From: an uncultured Opitutia bacterium
GTDB taxonomy: Bacteria > Verrucomicrobiota > Verrucomicrobiia > Opitutales > Opitutaceae
Assembly: GCA_903862955.1 (NCBI GenBank)
Contig: CAIPAH010000002.1
Coordinates: forward strand, 1-35,328
Direction: 5' to 3'
Length of the DNA stretch: 35,328 bases
The notes under the pieces were generated by a model, which saw nothing but the letters and a program-made list of their open reading frames with translations, was not told the origin of the DNA and searched no databases. Below, one piece after another: positions 1 through 7,295 of this stretch. Position 1 is the stretch's first letter. Every line of letters begins with the position of its first letter. The position numbers and the translations under genes were made by a program.

Positions 1-29
1 CCCCGATATTCTTCATCAGCATATCGGGG
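1..29. repeat. Short inverted repeat at window edge
   Basis: CCCCGATAT (1-9) is the exact reverse complement of ATATCGGGG (21-29), giving a 9-bp stem with an 11-base loop. It lies beyond the rpsR terminator. It could be the terminator or operator of a gene outside the window. There is no T-run on either side, so its role cannot be decided. Confidence 0.4.
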
Positions 30-58
30 ATAAACCCCGACCGACGGTTTGCAGGCAC

Positions 59-88
59 AAAAAAGGCCGGAGCCCGAGGACTCCGGCC
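59..88 (-). terminator. Rho-independent terminator of rpsR
   Basis: On the minus strand GGCCGGAG (88-81), an 8-base loop and CTCCGGCC (72-65) form a perfect 8-bp GC-rich stem, followed directly by six T residues (64-59). It begins 21 bases after the rpsR stop codon. Stem plus T-run is the textbook intrinsic terminator. Confidence 0.85.
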
Positions 89-109
89 GCTGAAAGGGGC
101 CAATCCAGA

Positions 110-304
110 TTACTGCGCGAGCAGCATGTTGCGCGAGTGCTTGATCGTCTTCGTGATGGCGCGCTGGTGGCGGGCCGTCAGGTGCGTGTATTTGCGCGGG
201 AGGATCTTACCCGTGTCGGTGACGAACAGCTTCATGGCTTGCGGGTTCGTGAACGGGATCTCGGCGGGTGTGGGAGTCTGCTGCGTGGTCTCGGTGGTGC
301 TCAT
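110..304 (-). CDS. rpsR: 30S ribosomal protein S18
   Basis: Encodes 64 residues of the S18 family, a small-subunit protein that binds 16S rRNA next to S6 in the platform. The conserved core is visible as TDTGKILPRKYTHLTARHQ followed by a basic helix ending KHSRNMLLAQ. The ATG at 304 is chosen because it gives a normal S18 length; the open frame continues upstream without S18-like sequence. S18 is usually about 70-80 residues, so this is a short version with a Thr/Gln/Pro-rich start. No purine-rich Shine-Dalgarno sequence precedes the ATG. An intrinsic terminator follows directly, and no rpsF or rplI is visible next to it in the window. Confidence 0.93.
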   Translation of the reverse strand: MSTTETTQQTPTPAEIPFTNPQAMKLFVTDTGKILPRKYTHLTARHQRAITKTIKHSRNMLLAQ

Positions 305-320
305 GCGGAAAGGGAGGGGA

Positions 321-349
321 GACAGTGGATTGGCGGGCAGGCTTGTCAA
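321..349 (-). promoter_or_regulatory. Candidate sigma70-type promoter of rpsR
   Basis: A perfect TTGACA -35 hexamer is present on the minus strand at 349-344. The -10 region 16-18 bases downstream (about 327-321) is only a weak match, CACTGT or ACTGTC. The site lies in the short gap between the large membrane protein gene and rpsR, so it would give rpsR its own transcription start. The call rests mostly on the -35 match. Confidence 0.3.
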
Positions 350-381
350 CCGGTGATTTTTACTCGCCCGGCTCCGTGTCG

Positions 382-2070
382 TTAGTGATTGATGATGTGA
401 TATTTCTTGGCGAGCCGCTCCTTCACGGGCTCGGGCAGGAAATGGGTCACGGCGCTGTAGGTTTCCGGGTATTTCTTCCAGTCGACGCCGAGCGTGTCCT
501 CGCGGAAGTGCAGATACGCCAGAAACCGCCAATCCTGCCCGTCCATCTTCTGGGCGACGTTGTCCTCGGTGCAAACGATGTAGGGTCCATGGATGATCTC
601 CTGCATCTGGGCCGCGGACCGGATGCACGGCAGGCAGCAGACGACGGCCGCCACCAAGCCGAGCCACCACGACCGCAGGTTGCTGGAAGCGGCCGCCAAC
701 ACGACCAGCAGCGTGAAGCCGAAGATGGCGAGGGTCTTGGCCATGATGAGCTCGTCGGCATACGCCTGGCCCACGAGCGCGACGCAGAGCGCGACGAACA
801 GCGGCACCAGCACGTCGCGCGAGGCCCGCCACCGCTGCCAGGAAATGAGCACAAAGAGGCTGAGCATCACCACCAGCGCGTCGGCTCCCACCGGATTGGA
901 AAAAAAGTGGCGGTCGAAATCCCGCGAGAAATCGTAGCCCAGCCAGACATACGGGCTCGAGCCGCCGAACATCCCCAGGAAATGGCCCAGTGCGGTGACC
1001 GGCAGCTGCGTTATGCCCGTGTTGGCTGGCAAGTCCTGGCCCAGTCTCACGACGGCGATTGCCTCGGCCCAGATGAGCAGGAGCAACCCCGTCATCAAGT
1101 GCCCCGGGCGCGGGTAGTGCACCGGCCGGTGTGCCACGCGCAGCGTCAGCGCGAACGGCCGGGACTCAAACCGCAGCGTCAGCCCGACCAGCGCGAGCAG
1201 CAGCGGGACGGCGCCGACGACGAGTCCCACGTAGAGGTATTTCATCGTGTAGAGCGCGGCACAGAGCACGAGCATGAGCACGGCGAGTCCCACCGACTCC
1301 GCGCGGGTCCCTTCCTCGGCGGCGACCGCCCCGGCCAGGGCGAGCGCGGTGAAGCCCGCCGCGATCGACCCGCCAAAGTAGCCCGCGATCCAGGGCTGCA
1401 CGATCAGCGGGTGGAACACGACGGCGAGGGCCGGCACGACGGCGAGGATCCAATATTTGAACCCAAACATGCGGGGTTCGCGGGCCAGCGCCATCGCCAG
1501 GCTCGCGAGCAGGACGATGGGATAGAGCACGTAAGCTTTTGCCAGCGTCAGGCCGGTCGCGGAGCTGAGGCACGCGAGGGATTCGTAGTTGAGCGGGCGT
1601 TCCTGGATGGAGAGCACGTGCCACGTCCAGTTGAAGCGCATCGGGTCGACGCCGATATCCGGCAGCGCCCGGATCGAATGATGCTGCAGCCATTCCGCGG
1701 TGATGACGTAGCCCCACATGTCCACGCCGTGCGCGCCGTAAGCCAGCAGCCCCTCGAAGCGAATGAACGGGTAGCACAGCAGCCACGTCATCACCGCCGT
1801 GCAAACCGCGGCACACCCGAGGTCGGCCCAGCGTCGGTTCTTGAAGGCCAGATAAAGACCCGCGGCAAAGAACAGCCAAAACAGCGGCCGGGCCCAGTCC
1901 GAGGAAAACCCCACGATCCACGGCACCGTGCAGAGCAGCAGGAACACGCACCAGCCGCACAGCATGGCGACGAGGGGGCTTTTCGAGGCCACGAGCCAGC
2001 GGCCGATGCTCCAGCAGCAGACACTCAGCAACAAAGCCGCGCCCCAGACGGGCAGCACCGTGGTGAACAT
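382..2070 (-). CDS. Large polytopic membrane protein of unknown function
   Basis: 562 residues starting at ATG 2070. The chain is a series of hydrophobic segments beginning at the extreme N-terminus (LPVWGAALLLSVCCWSIG), with roughly a dozen helices up to about residue 480. A hydrophilic tail of about 75 residues follows, with several aromatic and charged residues, ending YHIINH. The overall look recalls integral-membrane glycosyltransferases or polysaccharide-assembly proteins, but I see no diagnostic motif such as the acidic pair of the PMT/ArnT loop. I do not recognise the family and assign no function. It lies 77 bases upstream of rpsR on the same strand. Confidence 0.75.
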   Translation of the reverse strand: MFTTVLPVWGAALLLSVCCWSIGRWLVASKSPLVAMLCGWCVFLLLCTVPWIVGFSSDWARPLFWLFFAAGLYLAFKNRRWADLGCAAVCTAVMTWLLCYPFIRFEGLLAYGAHGVDMWGYVITAEWLQHHSIRALPDIGVDPMRFNWTWHVLSIQERPLNYESLACLSSATGLTLAKAYVLYPIVLLASLAMALAREPRMFGFKYWILAVVPALAVVFHPLIVQPWIAGYFGGSIAAGFTALALAGAVAAEEGTRAESVGLAVLMLVLCAALYTMKYLYVGLVVGAVPLLLALVGLTLRFESRPFALTLRVAHRPVHYPRPGHLMTGLLLLIWAEAIAVVRLGQDLPANTGITQLPVTALGHFLGMFGGSSPYVWLGYDFSRDFDRHFFSNPVGADALVVMLSLFVLISWQRWRASRDVLVPLFVALCVALVGQAYADELIMAKTLAIFGFTLLVVLAAASSNLRSWWLGLVAAVVCCLPCIRSAAQMQEIIHGPYIVCTEDNVAQKMDGQDWRFLAYLHFREDTLGVDWKKYPETYSAVTHFLPEPVKERLAKKYHIINH

Positions 2071-2231
2071 GGGCTACCGTTTTACCCGCGGGACGTGGGC
2101 CCACAAGCTCTATGCCTTGCGGAGTGGGCCCCGATCCCCCCGCCGGGTCTCCCCGTTTCGCGGAACCCAACCGGCGCTTTTGGCGTGAAATCGGGCCGCC
2201 GCCCTGCGAAGTTTCCGCCGCCCGCTGGCCC

Positions 2232-2307
2232 GTCCCCGTAGCTCAAATGGATAGAGCGGTCGTTTCCTAAACGACATATTCCGGTTCAATTCCGGACGGG
2301 GGCACCA
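2232..2307 (+). tRNA. tRNA-Arg (anticodon CCT)
   Basis: A full cloverleaf can be drawn. The acceptor is GTCCCCG (2232-2238) paired with CGGGGGC (2297-2303) including one G-T pair. The anticodon stem is GTCGT/ACGAC around the loop TTCCTAA (2264-2270), giving anticodon CCT, which reads AGG. The T arm is TCCGG-TTCAATT-CCGGA (2280-2296). The discriminator A is followed by an encoded CCA (2305-2307). Confidence 0.97.
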
Positions 2308-2311
2308 GATT

Positions 2312-2336
2312 GGCCGGCGGGAAACCTCCCGCGGCC
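2312..2336. terminator. GC hairpin between tRNA-Arg and the ModE-like gene
   Basis: GCGGGA (2317-2322) pairs with TCCCGC (2327-2332) around an AACC loop. GGCC on each side extends the stem to about 10 bp with one bulged G. It fills the space between two convergent transcription units, so it could terminate either. There is no clear T-run, so the assignment is tentative. Confidence 0.4.
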
Positions 2337-2337
2337 G

Positions 2338-2697
2338 CTATTTCAGCAGCCGGGTGAAGCGGGCCGTGGAGCGACTGAGGGCGGCCTGGCTGGCGGATTC
2401 CATCTCCCGGTAGAGGGCGAGGGCTTTTTGCCCGGTGGGGGAGAGCGTGGCGCCGCCGCGGGCGGAGCCGCCGCGGGTCTTGCGGACGAGGGGCTCGGCG
2501 AAACCGCGCTCCATGCTCTTTACCAGCTTCCACGCCTTCATGTAGGACATTTCCATCGCCTTGGCGGCCTCGCTGATCGAGCCGGTGCGGCCGATGTGTT
2601 CGAGCAGGGTGGCCTTGCCCGGGCCGAAGGCGAAAACCCGGCCGTGGTAGACACGGATGCTGGGCACAATCGTGAGCGGGCTGGCCTTCGCGGGCAT
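2338..2697 (-). CDS. ModE-like winged-helix regulator, DNA-binding domain only
   Basis: 119 residues from ATG 2697. The frame stays open further upstream, but the extra residues are not family-like. The protein matches the N-terminal DNA-binding half of ModE: a short beta segment (VYHGRVFAFGPGKATLLEHI), then a helix-turn-helix (TGSISEAAKAMEMSYMKAWK) and the ModE-type wing (MERGFAEPLVRKTRGG, then GGATLSPTGQKAL). In ModE this part represses or activates molybdate uptake and cofactor genes. E. coli ModE is about 260 residues and carries two MOP/TOBE domains that bind molybdate; they are absent here. The gene is transcribed away from modABC with a 226-base shared upstream region holding a perfect palindrome. 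This makes it the obvious candidate regulator of the block, although how it would sense molybdate is unclear. Confidence 0.85.
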   Translation of the reverse strand: MPAKASPLTIVPSIRVYHGRVFAFGPGKATLLEHIGRTGSISEAAKAMEMSYMKAWKLVKSMERGFAEPLVRKTRGGSARGGATLSPTGQKALALYREMESASQAALSRSTARFTRLLK

Positions 2698-2866
2698 GAG
2701 GGAATGCAAGTCGCTGCGGGCTTCGTGGCCAACAGAATAACACACCGCCATTAACCGTGAAGCACGCGAAGGCCGCGAAGATCCGGAATCCAGCCAGGGA
2801 GCAGGGCAGGGCGCTCCGGCTGCCGGGCTTCGCATCCTTGGCGGTGAAAAGGAATCAGTCCGCCCA

Positions 2867-2892
2867 CCGACCTATTCACTTGAATAGGTCGG
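2867..2892. promoter_or_regulatory. Perfect 26-base palindrome upstream of modA, probable operator
   Basis: CCGACCTATTCA (2867-2878) and its exact reverse complement TGAATAGGTCGG (2881-2892) flank a 2-base CT centre. The right edge is 31 bases before the modA ATG. A 2-base loop is too small for a stable RNA hairpin, and no T-run follows, so a site for a dimeric DNA-binding protein is more likely than a terminator. The divergent ModE-like protein is the natural candidate. The half-site does not match the E. coli ModE consensus closely, so the pairing is inference. Confidence 0.6.
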
Positions 2893-2923
2893 CGCCCCCG
2901 GCAAAAACTCCCCCTTGCCCGCC

Positions 2924-3679
2924 ATGAAACTCCTTCGCCTCCCTGCGATTGTCCTCCTCGCGCTCGCCGCGAGTCTTTCCACTTGGGCCGCCGACATCAG
3001 CGTGTTCGCCGCCGCGAGCCTGTCCGATGCCTTGAAAGTCCTCGCCGCCGAGCATCAGAAGGCCACGGGCGACCCCGTTCACCTCAACCTCGCCGCGTCC
3101 AGCCTGCTCGCCCGCCAGATCAAGGAGGGCGCGCCGGCCGACCTTTTTTTCTCCGCCGACGAGGCCAAGATGAACGACCTCGCCAAGGCCGGGCTGATCG
3201 ACCCCGCCAGCCGCCGCAGCCTGCTGGGCAACCGTCTCGTCATCGTCGTGCCGCTCGACAGTTCACTGAAGCTGGCGTCGGCCGCTGACCTCGCCAACCC
3301 GGCGGTGAAACACCTCGCCCTCGCCGAGACCGCGACCGTGCCCGCGGGCATTTACGCCAAGGCCTACCTCGAAAAGGCGAAGGCTTGGGACGCCGTTGCC
3401 GCCCGCGTGGTCTCCACGGAAAACGTCCGCGCCGCCCTTGCCGCTGTCGAGAGTGGCAACGCCGACGCTGGCATCGTTTACAAGACCGACGCCCTGATCT
3501 CCAAGAAGGTGAAGGTCGCCTACGAGGTGCCCGCGGCCGCCGCGCCGCACATTTCCTACCCGGTCGCACTCGTGAAGGGTGGCAAGAATCCCGCGGGCGG
3601 CGCGCAGTTCCTCGCGCGGCTGGTTTCGCCGGAGGGCCGCGCGGTGTTCGCCAAATTCGGGTTCACGCCGGAACCCTGA
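2924..3679 (+). CDS. modA: Molybdate ABC transporter, periplasmic binding protein ModA
   Basis: 251 residues. It captures molybdate or tungstate in the periplasm and delivers it to ModBC. A Sec signal peptide (KLLRLPAIVLLALAASLSTW, cut near AWAAD-like residues about position 22) leads into the ModA opening ISVFAAASLSDALKVL. The family segments LNLAASSLLARQIKEGAPAD, LFFSADEAKM, TATVPAGIYAKAYLE and SGNADAGIVYKTDA follow in order. Length is normal for ModA. The ATG at 2924 is preferred; a TTG three codons upstream is in frame but would not improve the signal peptide. It is first in the operon, behind the 26-base palindrome and 6 bases before modB. Confidence 0.95.
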   Translation: MKLLRLPAIVLLALAASLSTWAADISVFAAASLSDALKVLAAEHQKATGDPVHLNLAASSLLARQIKEGAPADLFFSADEAKMNDLAKAGLIDPASRRSLLGNRLVIVVPLDSSLKLASAADLANPAVKHLALAETATVPAGIYAKAYLEKAKAWDAVAARVVSTENVRAALAAVESGNADAGIVYKTDALISKKVKVAYEVPAAAAPHISYPVALVKGGKNPAGGAQFLARLVSPEGRAVFAKFGFTPEP

Positions 3680-3685
3680 TCCGCC

Positions 3686-4354
3686 GTGTCGCCCGACGCC
3701 TGGCAAGTCACTTGGTTCACGGCATGGGTGGCGGTCACCAGCACGCTATGCATCCTGCCGCCGGGGCTCGCGCTCGCCTGGCTGCTGGCGCGGCGCAACT
3801 GGCCGGGCAAGTCCATCGTGGAGACCCTCGTCGCGCTGCCACTGGTGATCCCGCCGGTGGCGACGGGCCTGATCCTGCTGAAACTCTTCGGCCGCCACGG
3901 CTTCATCGGCCGCTGGCTGGAGGAAACGCTCGGCGTCGAGGTCGTGTTCACTTGGAAAGCCGTCGTTCTCGCTACGGCGGTCATGTCCTTCCCGCTGCTG
4001 GTGCGCACGGCGCGGGTGGCCTTTGAGAACGTCAACCCGCGCGTCGAGCATGTCGCCCGCACGCTGGGCGCGGGACCGTGGCGCGTGTTCTGGACGATCA
4101 CGCTGCCGCTGGCGCGGTCCGGCGTGATCGCGGGTGCGGTGCTGGCGTTTGCGCGGGCGCTGGGCGAATTCGGCGCGACGGTGATGGTGGCGGGGTTCAT
4201 CCCGGGCAAGACCGAGACGCTGTCGCTGTCGATTTATCACCTCGTCCAACTGGGTCGCGACGGCGAGGCGCTGGGCCTTCTGGCGGTTTCGGTCGCGCTG
4301 GCGTTCGGCGCCGTGTGGTTCAGCGAGCGCATGCTCCGGAAGGCGGTCGCATGA
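3686..4354 (+). CDS. modB: Molybdate ABC transporter permease ModB
   Basis: 222 residues, starting with GTG at 3686, six bases after the modA stop. It is the membrane channel of the molybdate importer. Hydrophobic helices run through the length (for example LCILPPGLALAWLL and LVALPLVIPPVATGLILL). The cytoplasmic EAA loop that docks on ModC is visible as EHVARTLGAGPWRVFWTITL. The family segment ARALGEFGATVMVAGFIPGK follows. Its TGA overlaps the modC ATG (ATGA), which suggests translational coupling. Confidence 0.95.
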   Translation: MSPDAWQVTWFTAWVAVTSTLCILPPGLALAWLLARRNWPGKSIVETLVALPLVIPPVATGLILLKLFGRHGFIGRWLEETLGVEVVFTWKAVVLATAVMSFPLLVRTARVAFENVNPRVEHVARTLGAGPWRVFWTITLPLARSGVIAGAVLAFARALGEFGATVMVAGFIPGKTETLSLSIYHLVQLGRDGEALGLLAVSVALAFGAVWFSERMLRKAVA

Positions 4355-5082
4355 ACCTGGAAATTGCCCGGCTGCGGCTGCCGCTGGCGGCGTTCGTGCT
4401 TGAGCTCGACGCGGTCCTGCAGTCGCGCGTGACCGGTCTGTTCGGCGCGTCGGGTGCCGGCAAGACCTCGCTGCTGGAAACCATCGCCGGCCTGCGCCGC
4501 CCCACGGCTGGGCACATTTCGCTCGACGGCATGGTGCTCACGGACGTGGGCGAGGGGATCTTCCTGCCGCCTGAGGCGCGCGGCATCGGCTTCGTGCCGC
4601 AGGACGGCGCGCTGTTCACGCACCTCGACGTGCGGGGAAATCTTTCGTTCAGCCAGCGCGTGCGGACGCACCCGGCGCGCACCGCACCGACCTTCGAACA
4701 CGTGGTCGAGGTGCTGAACCTTGGGCCGCTCGTCGCGCGCCGGATCGGATCGCTTTCCGGCGGGGAAAAACAACGCGTGGCATTTGGCCGGGCGCTGCTC
4801 GCCGCGCCGCAGCTGCTGCTGCTCGACGAGCCGCTGGCGAGCCTCGAGGTGGAACTCCGGGACCAGATCATTTCGTATCTGCGGCGCATCCGGGACGAAT
4901 TCAAAATCCCGATGCTGCTGGTGAGCCACAACGCCGACGAGATGGTGGCGCTTTGCGACGAGGTGCTCGTGCTGGAAACCGGCCGGTGCATCCGGCGCGG
5001 GCCGGCGGCGGAACTCTTCCGTCCCAGCCCTCGCCCGCATCATGTGCTGGCCAAACCCGTGGAACGCGCTCCTTTTGCCTGA
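4351..5082 (+). CDS. modC: Molybdate ABC transporter ATPase ModC, lacking the MOP domain
   Basis: 243 residues. This is the ATP-hydrolysing subunit of the molybdate importer. Walker [10 protein letters not shown] is at residues 32-40, the Q-loop glutamine near 84, the signature LSGGEKQR at 135-142, Walker B LLLLDEP at 155-161 and the H-loop histidine at 193. E. coli ModC is about 350 residues because of a C-terminal MOP/TOBE domain that binds molybdate. Here the chain stops soon after the nucleotide-binding domain (PVERAPFA end), so that regulatory domain is missing. The start is fixed by the ATGA overlap with modB. The stop is 13 bases before moaC. Confidence 0.93.
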   Translation: MNLEIARLRLPLAAFVLELDAVLQSRVTGLFGASGAGKTSLLETIAGLRRPTAGHISLDGMVLTDVGEGIFLPPEARGIGFVPQDGALFTHLDVRGNLSFSQRVRTHPARTAPTFEHVVEVLNLGPLVARRIGSLSGGEKQRVAFGRALLAAPQLLLLDEPLASLEVELRDQIISYLRRIRDEFKIPMLLVSHNADEMVALCDEVLVLETGRCIRRGPAAELFRPSPRPHHVLAKPVERAPFA

Positions 5083-5095
5083 CCCGCTTTTGCCC

Positions 5096-5566
5096 ATGCC
5101 CAAGAAAATTGCTTCCCCTGCCTCCGGTTTCAGTCACCTCGACGCCCAAGGCCGCGCCCAGATGGTTGACGTGAGCGCGAAACCCGACTCCGCGCGCCTG
5201 GCCATCGCCGAGGGCCGCGTCACGTGCGCGCCCGCCACGATCCGGCTCCTGCGCGCCAGCGCGTTGCCGAAGGGCGACGTCCTCACCGTGGCGAAGATCG
5301 CGGGCATCTCCGCCGCGAAGGCCACCAGCACGCTCATCCCGCTCTGCCACCCGCTGGCGCTGACGTCGGTCGGAGTCGACTTCGAGGTCGAGGCCGACGG
5401 CATCGTGATTCGCGCGACCGCGCGAATTACCGGCAAGACCGGCGTGGAAATGGAAGCCCTCACCGCCGTTTCCGTCGCGGCGCTGACGATCTACGACATG
5501 TGCAAGGCCGTGGACAAGGGCATGTCCATCGGCGGCATCCGCGTCGTGCAAAAGCTCAAGTCATGA
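5096..5566 (+). CDS. moaC: Cyclic pyranopterin monophosphate synthase MoaC
   Basis: 156 residues, the usual MoaC length. With MoaA it performs the first step of molybdenum cofactor synthesis, turning the MoaA product of GTP into cyclic pyranopterin monophosphate. Recognisable parts are [16 protein letters not shown] at the N-terminus, the catalytic-pocket LCHPL (residues 83-87), [17 protein letters not shown], and the closing [13 protein letters not shown] with the conserved lysine at 141. The ATG at 5096 gives the family start; the upstream in-frame extension overlaps the end of modC and is not family-like. Its TGA overlaps the next ATG by four bases. Confidence 0.95.
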   Translation: MPKKIASPASGFSHLDAQGRAQMVDVSAKPDSARLAIAEGRVTCAPATIRLLRASALPKGDVLTVAKIAGISAAKATSTLIPLCHPLALTSVGVDFEVEADGIVIRATARITGKTGVEMEALTAVSVAALTIYDMCKAVDKGMSIGGIRVVQKLKS

Positions 5567-6054
5567 AAATCGCCCGCGTCAAACTCAGCGACCGCGCGGC
5601 CGCCGGCATTTACCCGGACGCCAGCGGTCCCGAAATCGAGCGCATCGTCGAGCAGTCGTTCGACGAGCCGATCGAGTGGGTGCGTGTGCTGCTGCCCGAC
5701 GACCGCGCGGGACTCGAGCAGACGCTCCGCCGGCTCGTCGACGAGGAGCAGTGCCTGCTCGTGCTGACGGCGGGCGGCACTGGTCCGACCGCGCGGGATT
5801 TCACCCCCGAGGCCACGCGCGCCGTGCTCGACAAGGAGCTGCCTGGGTTTGGCGAGATCATGCGCCTCAACAGTTACGCGAAGGTGAAAACCGCCATCCT
5901 CTCCCGCGCCACCGCTGGCGTGCGTGGGTGCTCGCTCATCATCAATCTCCCCGGCCGCCCCACGGCCGTCGCCGAGTGCCTGCCGCTGTTGCTGCCCGCG
6001 ATCGCCGAGGCACTCGACCACATCGCGGGTTTCCGCCCCAAGCTGCGTTCCTGA
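5563..6054 (+). CDS. mog: Molybdopterin adenylyltransferase, MogA/MoaB family
   Basis: 163 residues. The family binds molybdopterin and, in MogA, adenylylates it with ATP before metal insertion. Visible motifs are the N-terminal [14 protein letters not shown] (9-22), the nucleotide-binding [18 protein letters not shown] (68-84) and LPGRPTAV (129-136). The length lies between E. coli MoaB (about 170) and Mog (about 195). MoaB of E. coli is not essential, whereas Mog is. As no other member is in the operon, I favour the Mog role, but family membership alone does not prove it. It is linked by ATGA to moaC and by a two-base gap to moaA. Confidence 0.88.
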   Translation: MKIARVKLSDRAAAGIYPDASGPEIERIVEQSFDEPIEWVRVLLPDDRAGLEQTLRRLVDEEQCLLVLTAGGTGPTARDFTPEATRAVLDKELPGFGEIMRLNSYAKVKTAILSRATAGVRGCSLIINLPGRPTAVAECLPLLLPAIAEALDHIAGFRPKLRS

Positions 6055-6056
6055 GC

Positions 6057-7034
6057 ATGCCCTTCGACCGCTACAACCGCGACATCAGCTACCTCCGCAT
6101 CTCGCTGACGGATGCGTGCAATCTCCGCTGCGTCTACTGCATGCCGGAGAAAATGACCTTCCTGCCGCGCGAGGACCTGCTGTCCGACGCCGAGCTGCAC
6201 CGGCTCATCGGGCTGTTCGCCGCGGTGGGTTTCCGCAAAATCCGCTTCACCGGCGGCGAGCCCACGCTGCGCCCGGCGCTGGTGGATCTCGTCGCGCGCG
6301 CGGCACGGACGCCGGGCATTGAGACCATCGGGCTTACCACCAACGGCGTGCTCCTGGCCGAGTTGGCGGCGCCGCTGCGCGCGGCGGGCCTGCGCTCGGT
6401 GAACATCTCCCTCGACACGCTGGACCCCGAGAAATTCAAGAAGATCACCCGCTGGGGCCAGCTGGACAAGGTCCTCGCCGGCCTCGACGCGGCGGCGCAG
6501 TCCGGGTTGCGCGTGAAGCTCAACGCCGTGGTCTCCCGCGGCACGAACGACCACGAGGACGTCGTGGCGCTCGCACGTTACACCGTCACGCAGCCGTGGC
6601 AGGTGCGCTTCATCGAGCAGATGCCGTTCGGCAACAACGCGACGTTCCAGAACCAGAGCATCGTGACCGAGGACGAGCTGCGCGCCGTGCTGGCCGAGGC
6701 CTACGGTCCGCTCGAGCTCGTCAACCAAGGCCGCCTTGACGGCGAAGCGCGGCTCTACCGCATCGCCGGCGCGCCGGGGTGCATCGGCTTCATCAGCCCC
6801 GTTTCCAAGCCGTTCTGCGCCGACTGCACGCGGCTGCGCCTCACGGCCGAGGGCGTGCTGCGGCTCTGCCTGCTGCGCGACAACGAAATGGACCTGCGGC
6901 CGTTGCTGCGCGGGGGTGCGGACGATGCGATGCTGACCGAGCGGATTCGCGCCGCCGTGCTCGACAAGCCGTGGGGCCACGGACTGGAACAGCACGTCAT
7001 CCCGACGCGCGGCATGTCCACGATCGGGGGCTGA
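6057..7034 (+). CDS. moaA: GTP 3',8-cyclase MoaA (radical SAM)
   Basis: 325 residues, normal for MoaA. It cyclises GTP using S-adenosylmethionine and two 4Fe-4S clusters. The radical SAM cysteines are C21, C25 and C28 in DACNLRCVYCMPE. RFTGGEPTLRP follows at about 63-73. The second cluster ligands are C254, C257 and C271 (FCADCTRLRL, then LRLCLL). The C-terminus RGMSTIGG carries the conserved double glycine needed for activity. MoaA hands its product to MoaC, encoded two genes upstream. Confidence 0.97.
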   Translation: MPFDRYNRDISYLRISLTDACNLRCVYCMPEKMTFLPREDLLSDAELHRLIGLFAAVGFRKIRFTGGEPTLRPALVDLVARAARTPGIETIGLTTNGVLLAELAAPLRAAGLRSVNISLDTLDPEKFKKITRWGQLDKVLAGLDAAAQSGLRVKLNAVVSRGTNDHEDVVALARYTVTQPWQVRFIEQMPFGNNATFQNQSIVTEDELRAVLAEAYGPLELVNQGRLDGEARLYRIAGAPGCIGFISPVSKPFCADCTRLRLTAEGVLRLCLLRDNEMDLRPLLRGGADDAMLTERIRAAVLDKPWGHGLEQHVIPTRGMSTIGG

Positions 7035-7040
7035 ACGGCC

Positions 7041-7292
7041 ATGACGGCGTCGCGCCAGCTGCACATCAAGTTCTTCGCCGCCCTGCGCGAGCAGGCGGGC
7101 GTGTCGGAGCTGGACGTGACCACCGGCGCACGCACCCCAGCCGAGCTGTATGCGGAACTCACCGCCACGCGCGGGCTGACGCTGCCGGCATCGTTGCTGC
7201 GCGTTGCCATCAACGATCGCTACGCCGCGATGGACGCGGCGTTGCAGCCGGGAGACCGCGTGGTGTTCATCCCGCCGGTGGCGGGAGGTTGA
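7041..7292 (+). CDS. moaD: Molybdopterin synthase sulfur carrier subunit MoaD
   Basis: 83 residues with the ubiquitin-like MoaD profile: a beta strand (LHIKFFAALREQAGVSEL), a central helix, and the closing strand GDRVVFIPPVAGG. The C-terminal Gly-Gly is the site that is adenylylated by MoeB, then thiocarboxylated, to donate sulfur. It sits 6 bases after moaA and 3 bases before the moaE-moeB fusion gene, so carrier, activating enzyme and synthase are adjacent. Confidence 0.95.
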   Translation: MTASRQLHIKFFAALREQAGVSELDVTTGARTPAELYAELTATRGLTLPASLLRVAINDRYAAMDAALQPGDRVVFIPPVAGG

Positions 7293-7295
7293 GCC

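Noticed and set aside
2095-2104. GTGGGCCCAC palindrome between the membrane protein and tRNA-Arg
   Set aside because: Ten GC-rich bases are expected by chance in this composition and no regulator is nearby.
268-2241. 657-residue plus-strand open frame opposite the large membrane protein
   Set aside because: Its translation is rich in His, Arg, Gln and Gly with no domain, as expected for the complement of a GC-rich gene. The minus-strand frame has clear membrane helices.
2698-2923. A molybdenum cofactor riboswitch before modA
   Set aside because: I could not draw the known multi-stem Moco motif here; the only strong structure is the 26-base palindrome with a 2-base centre.
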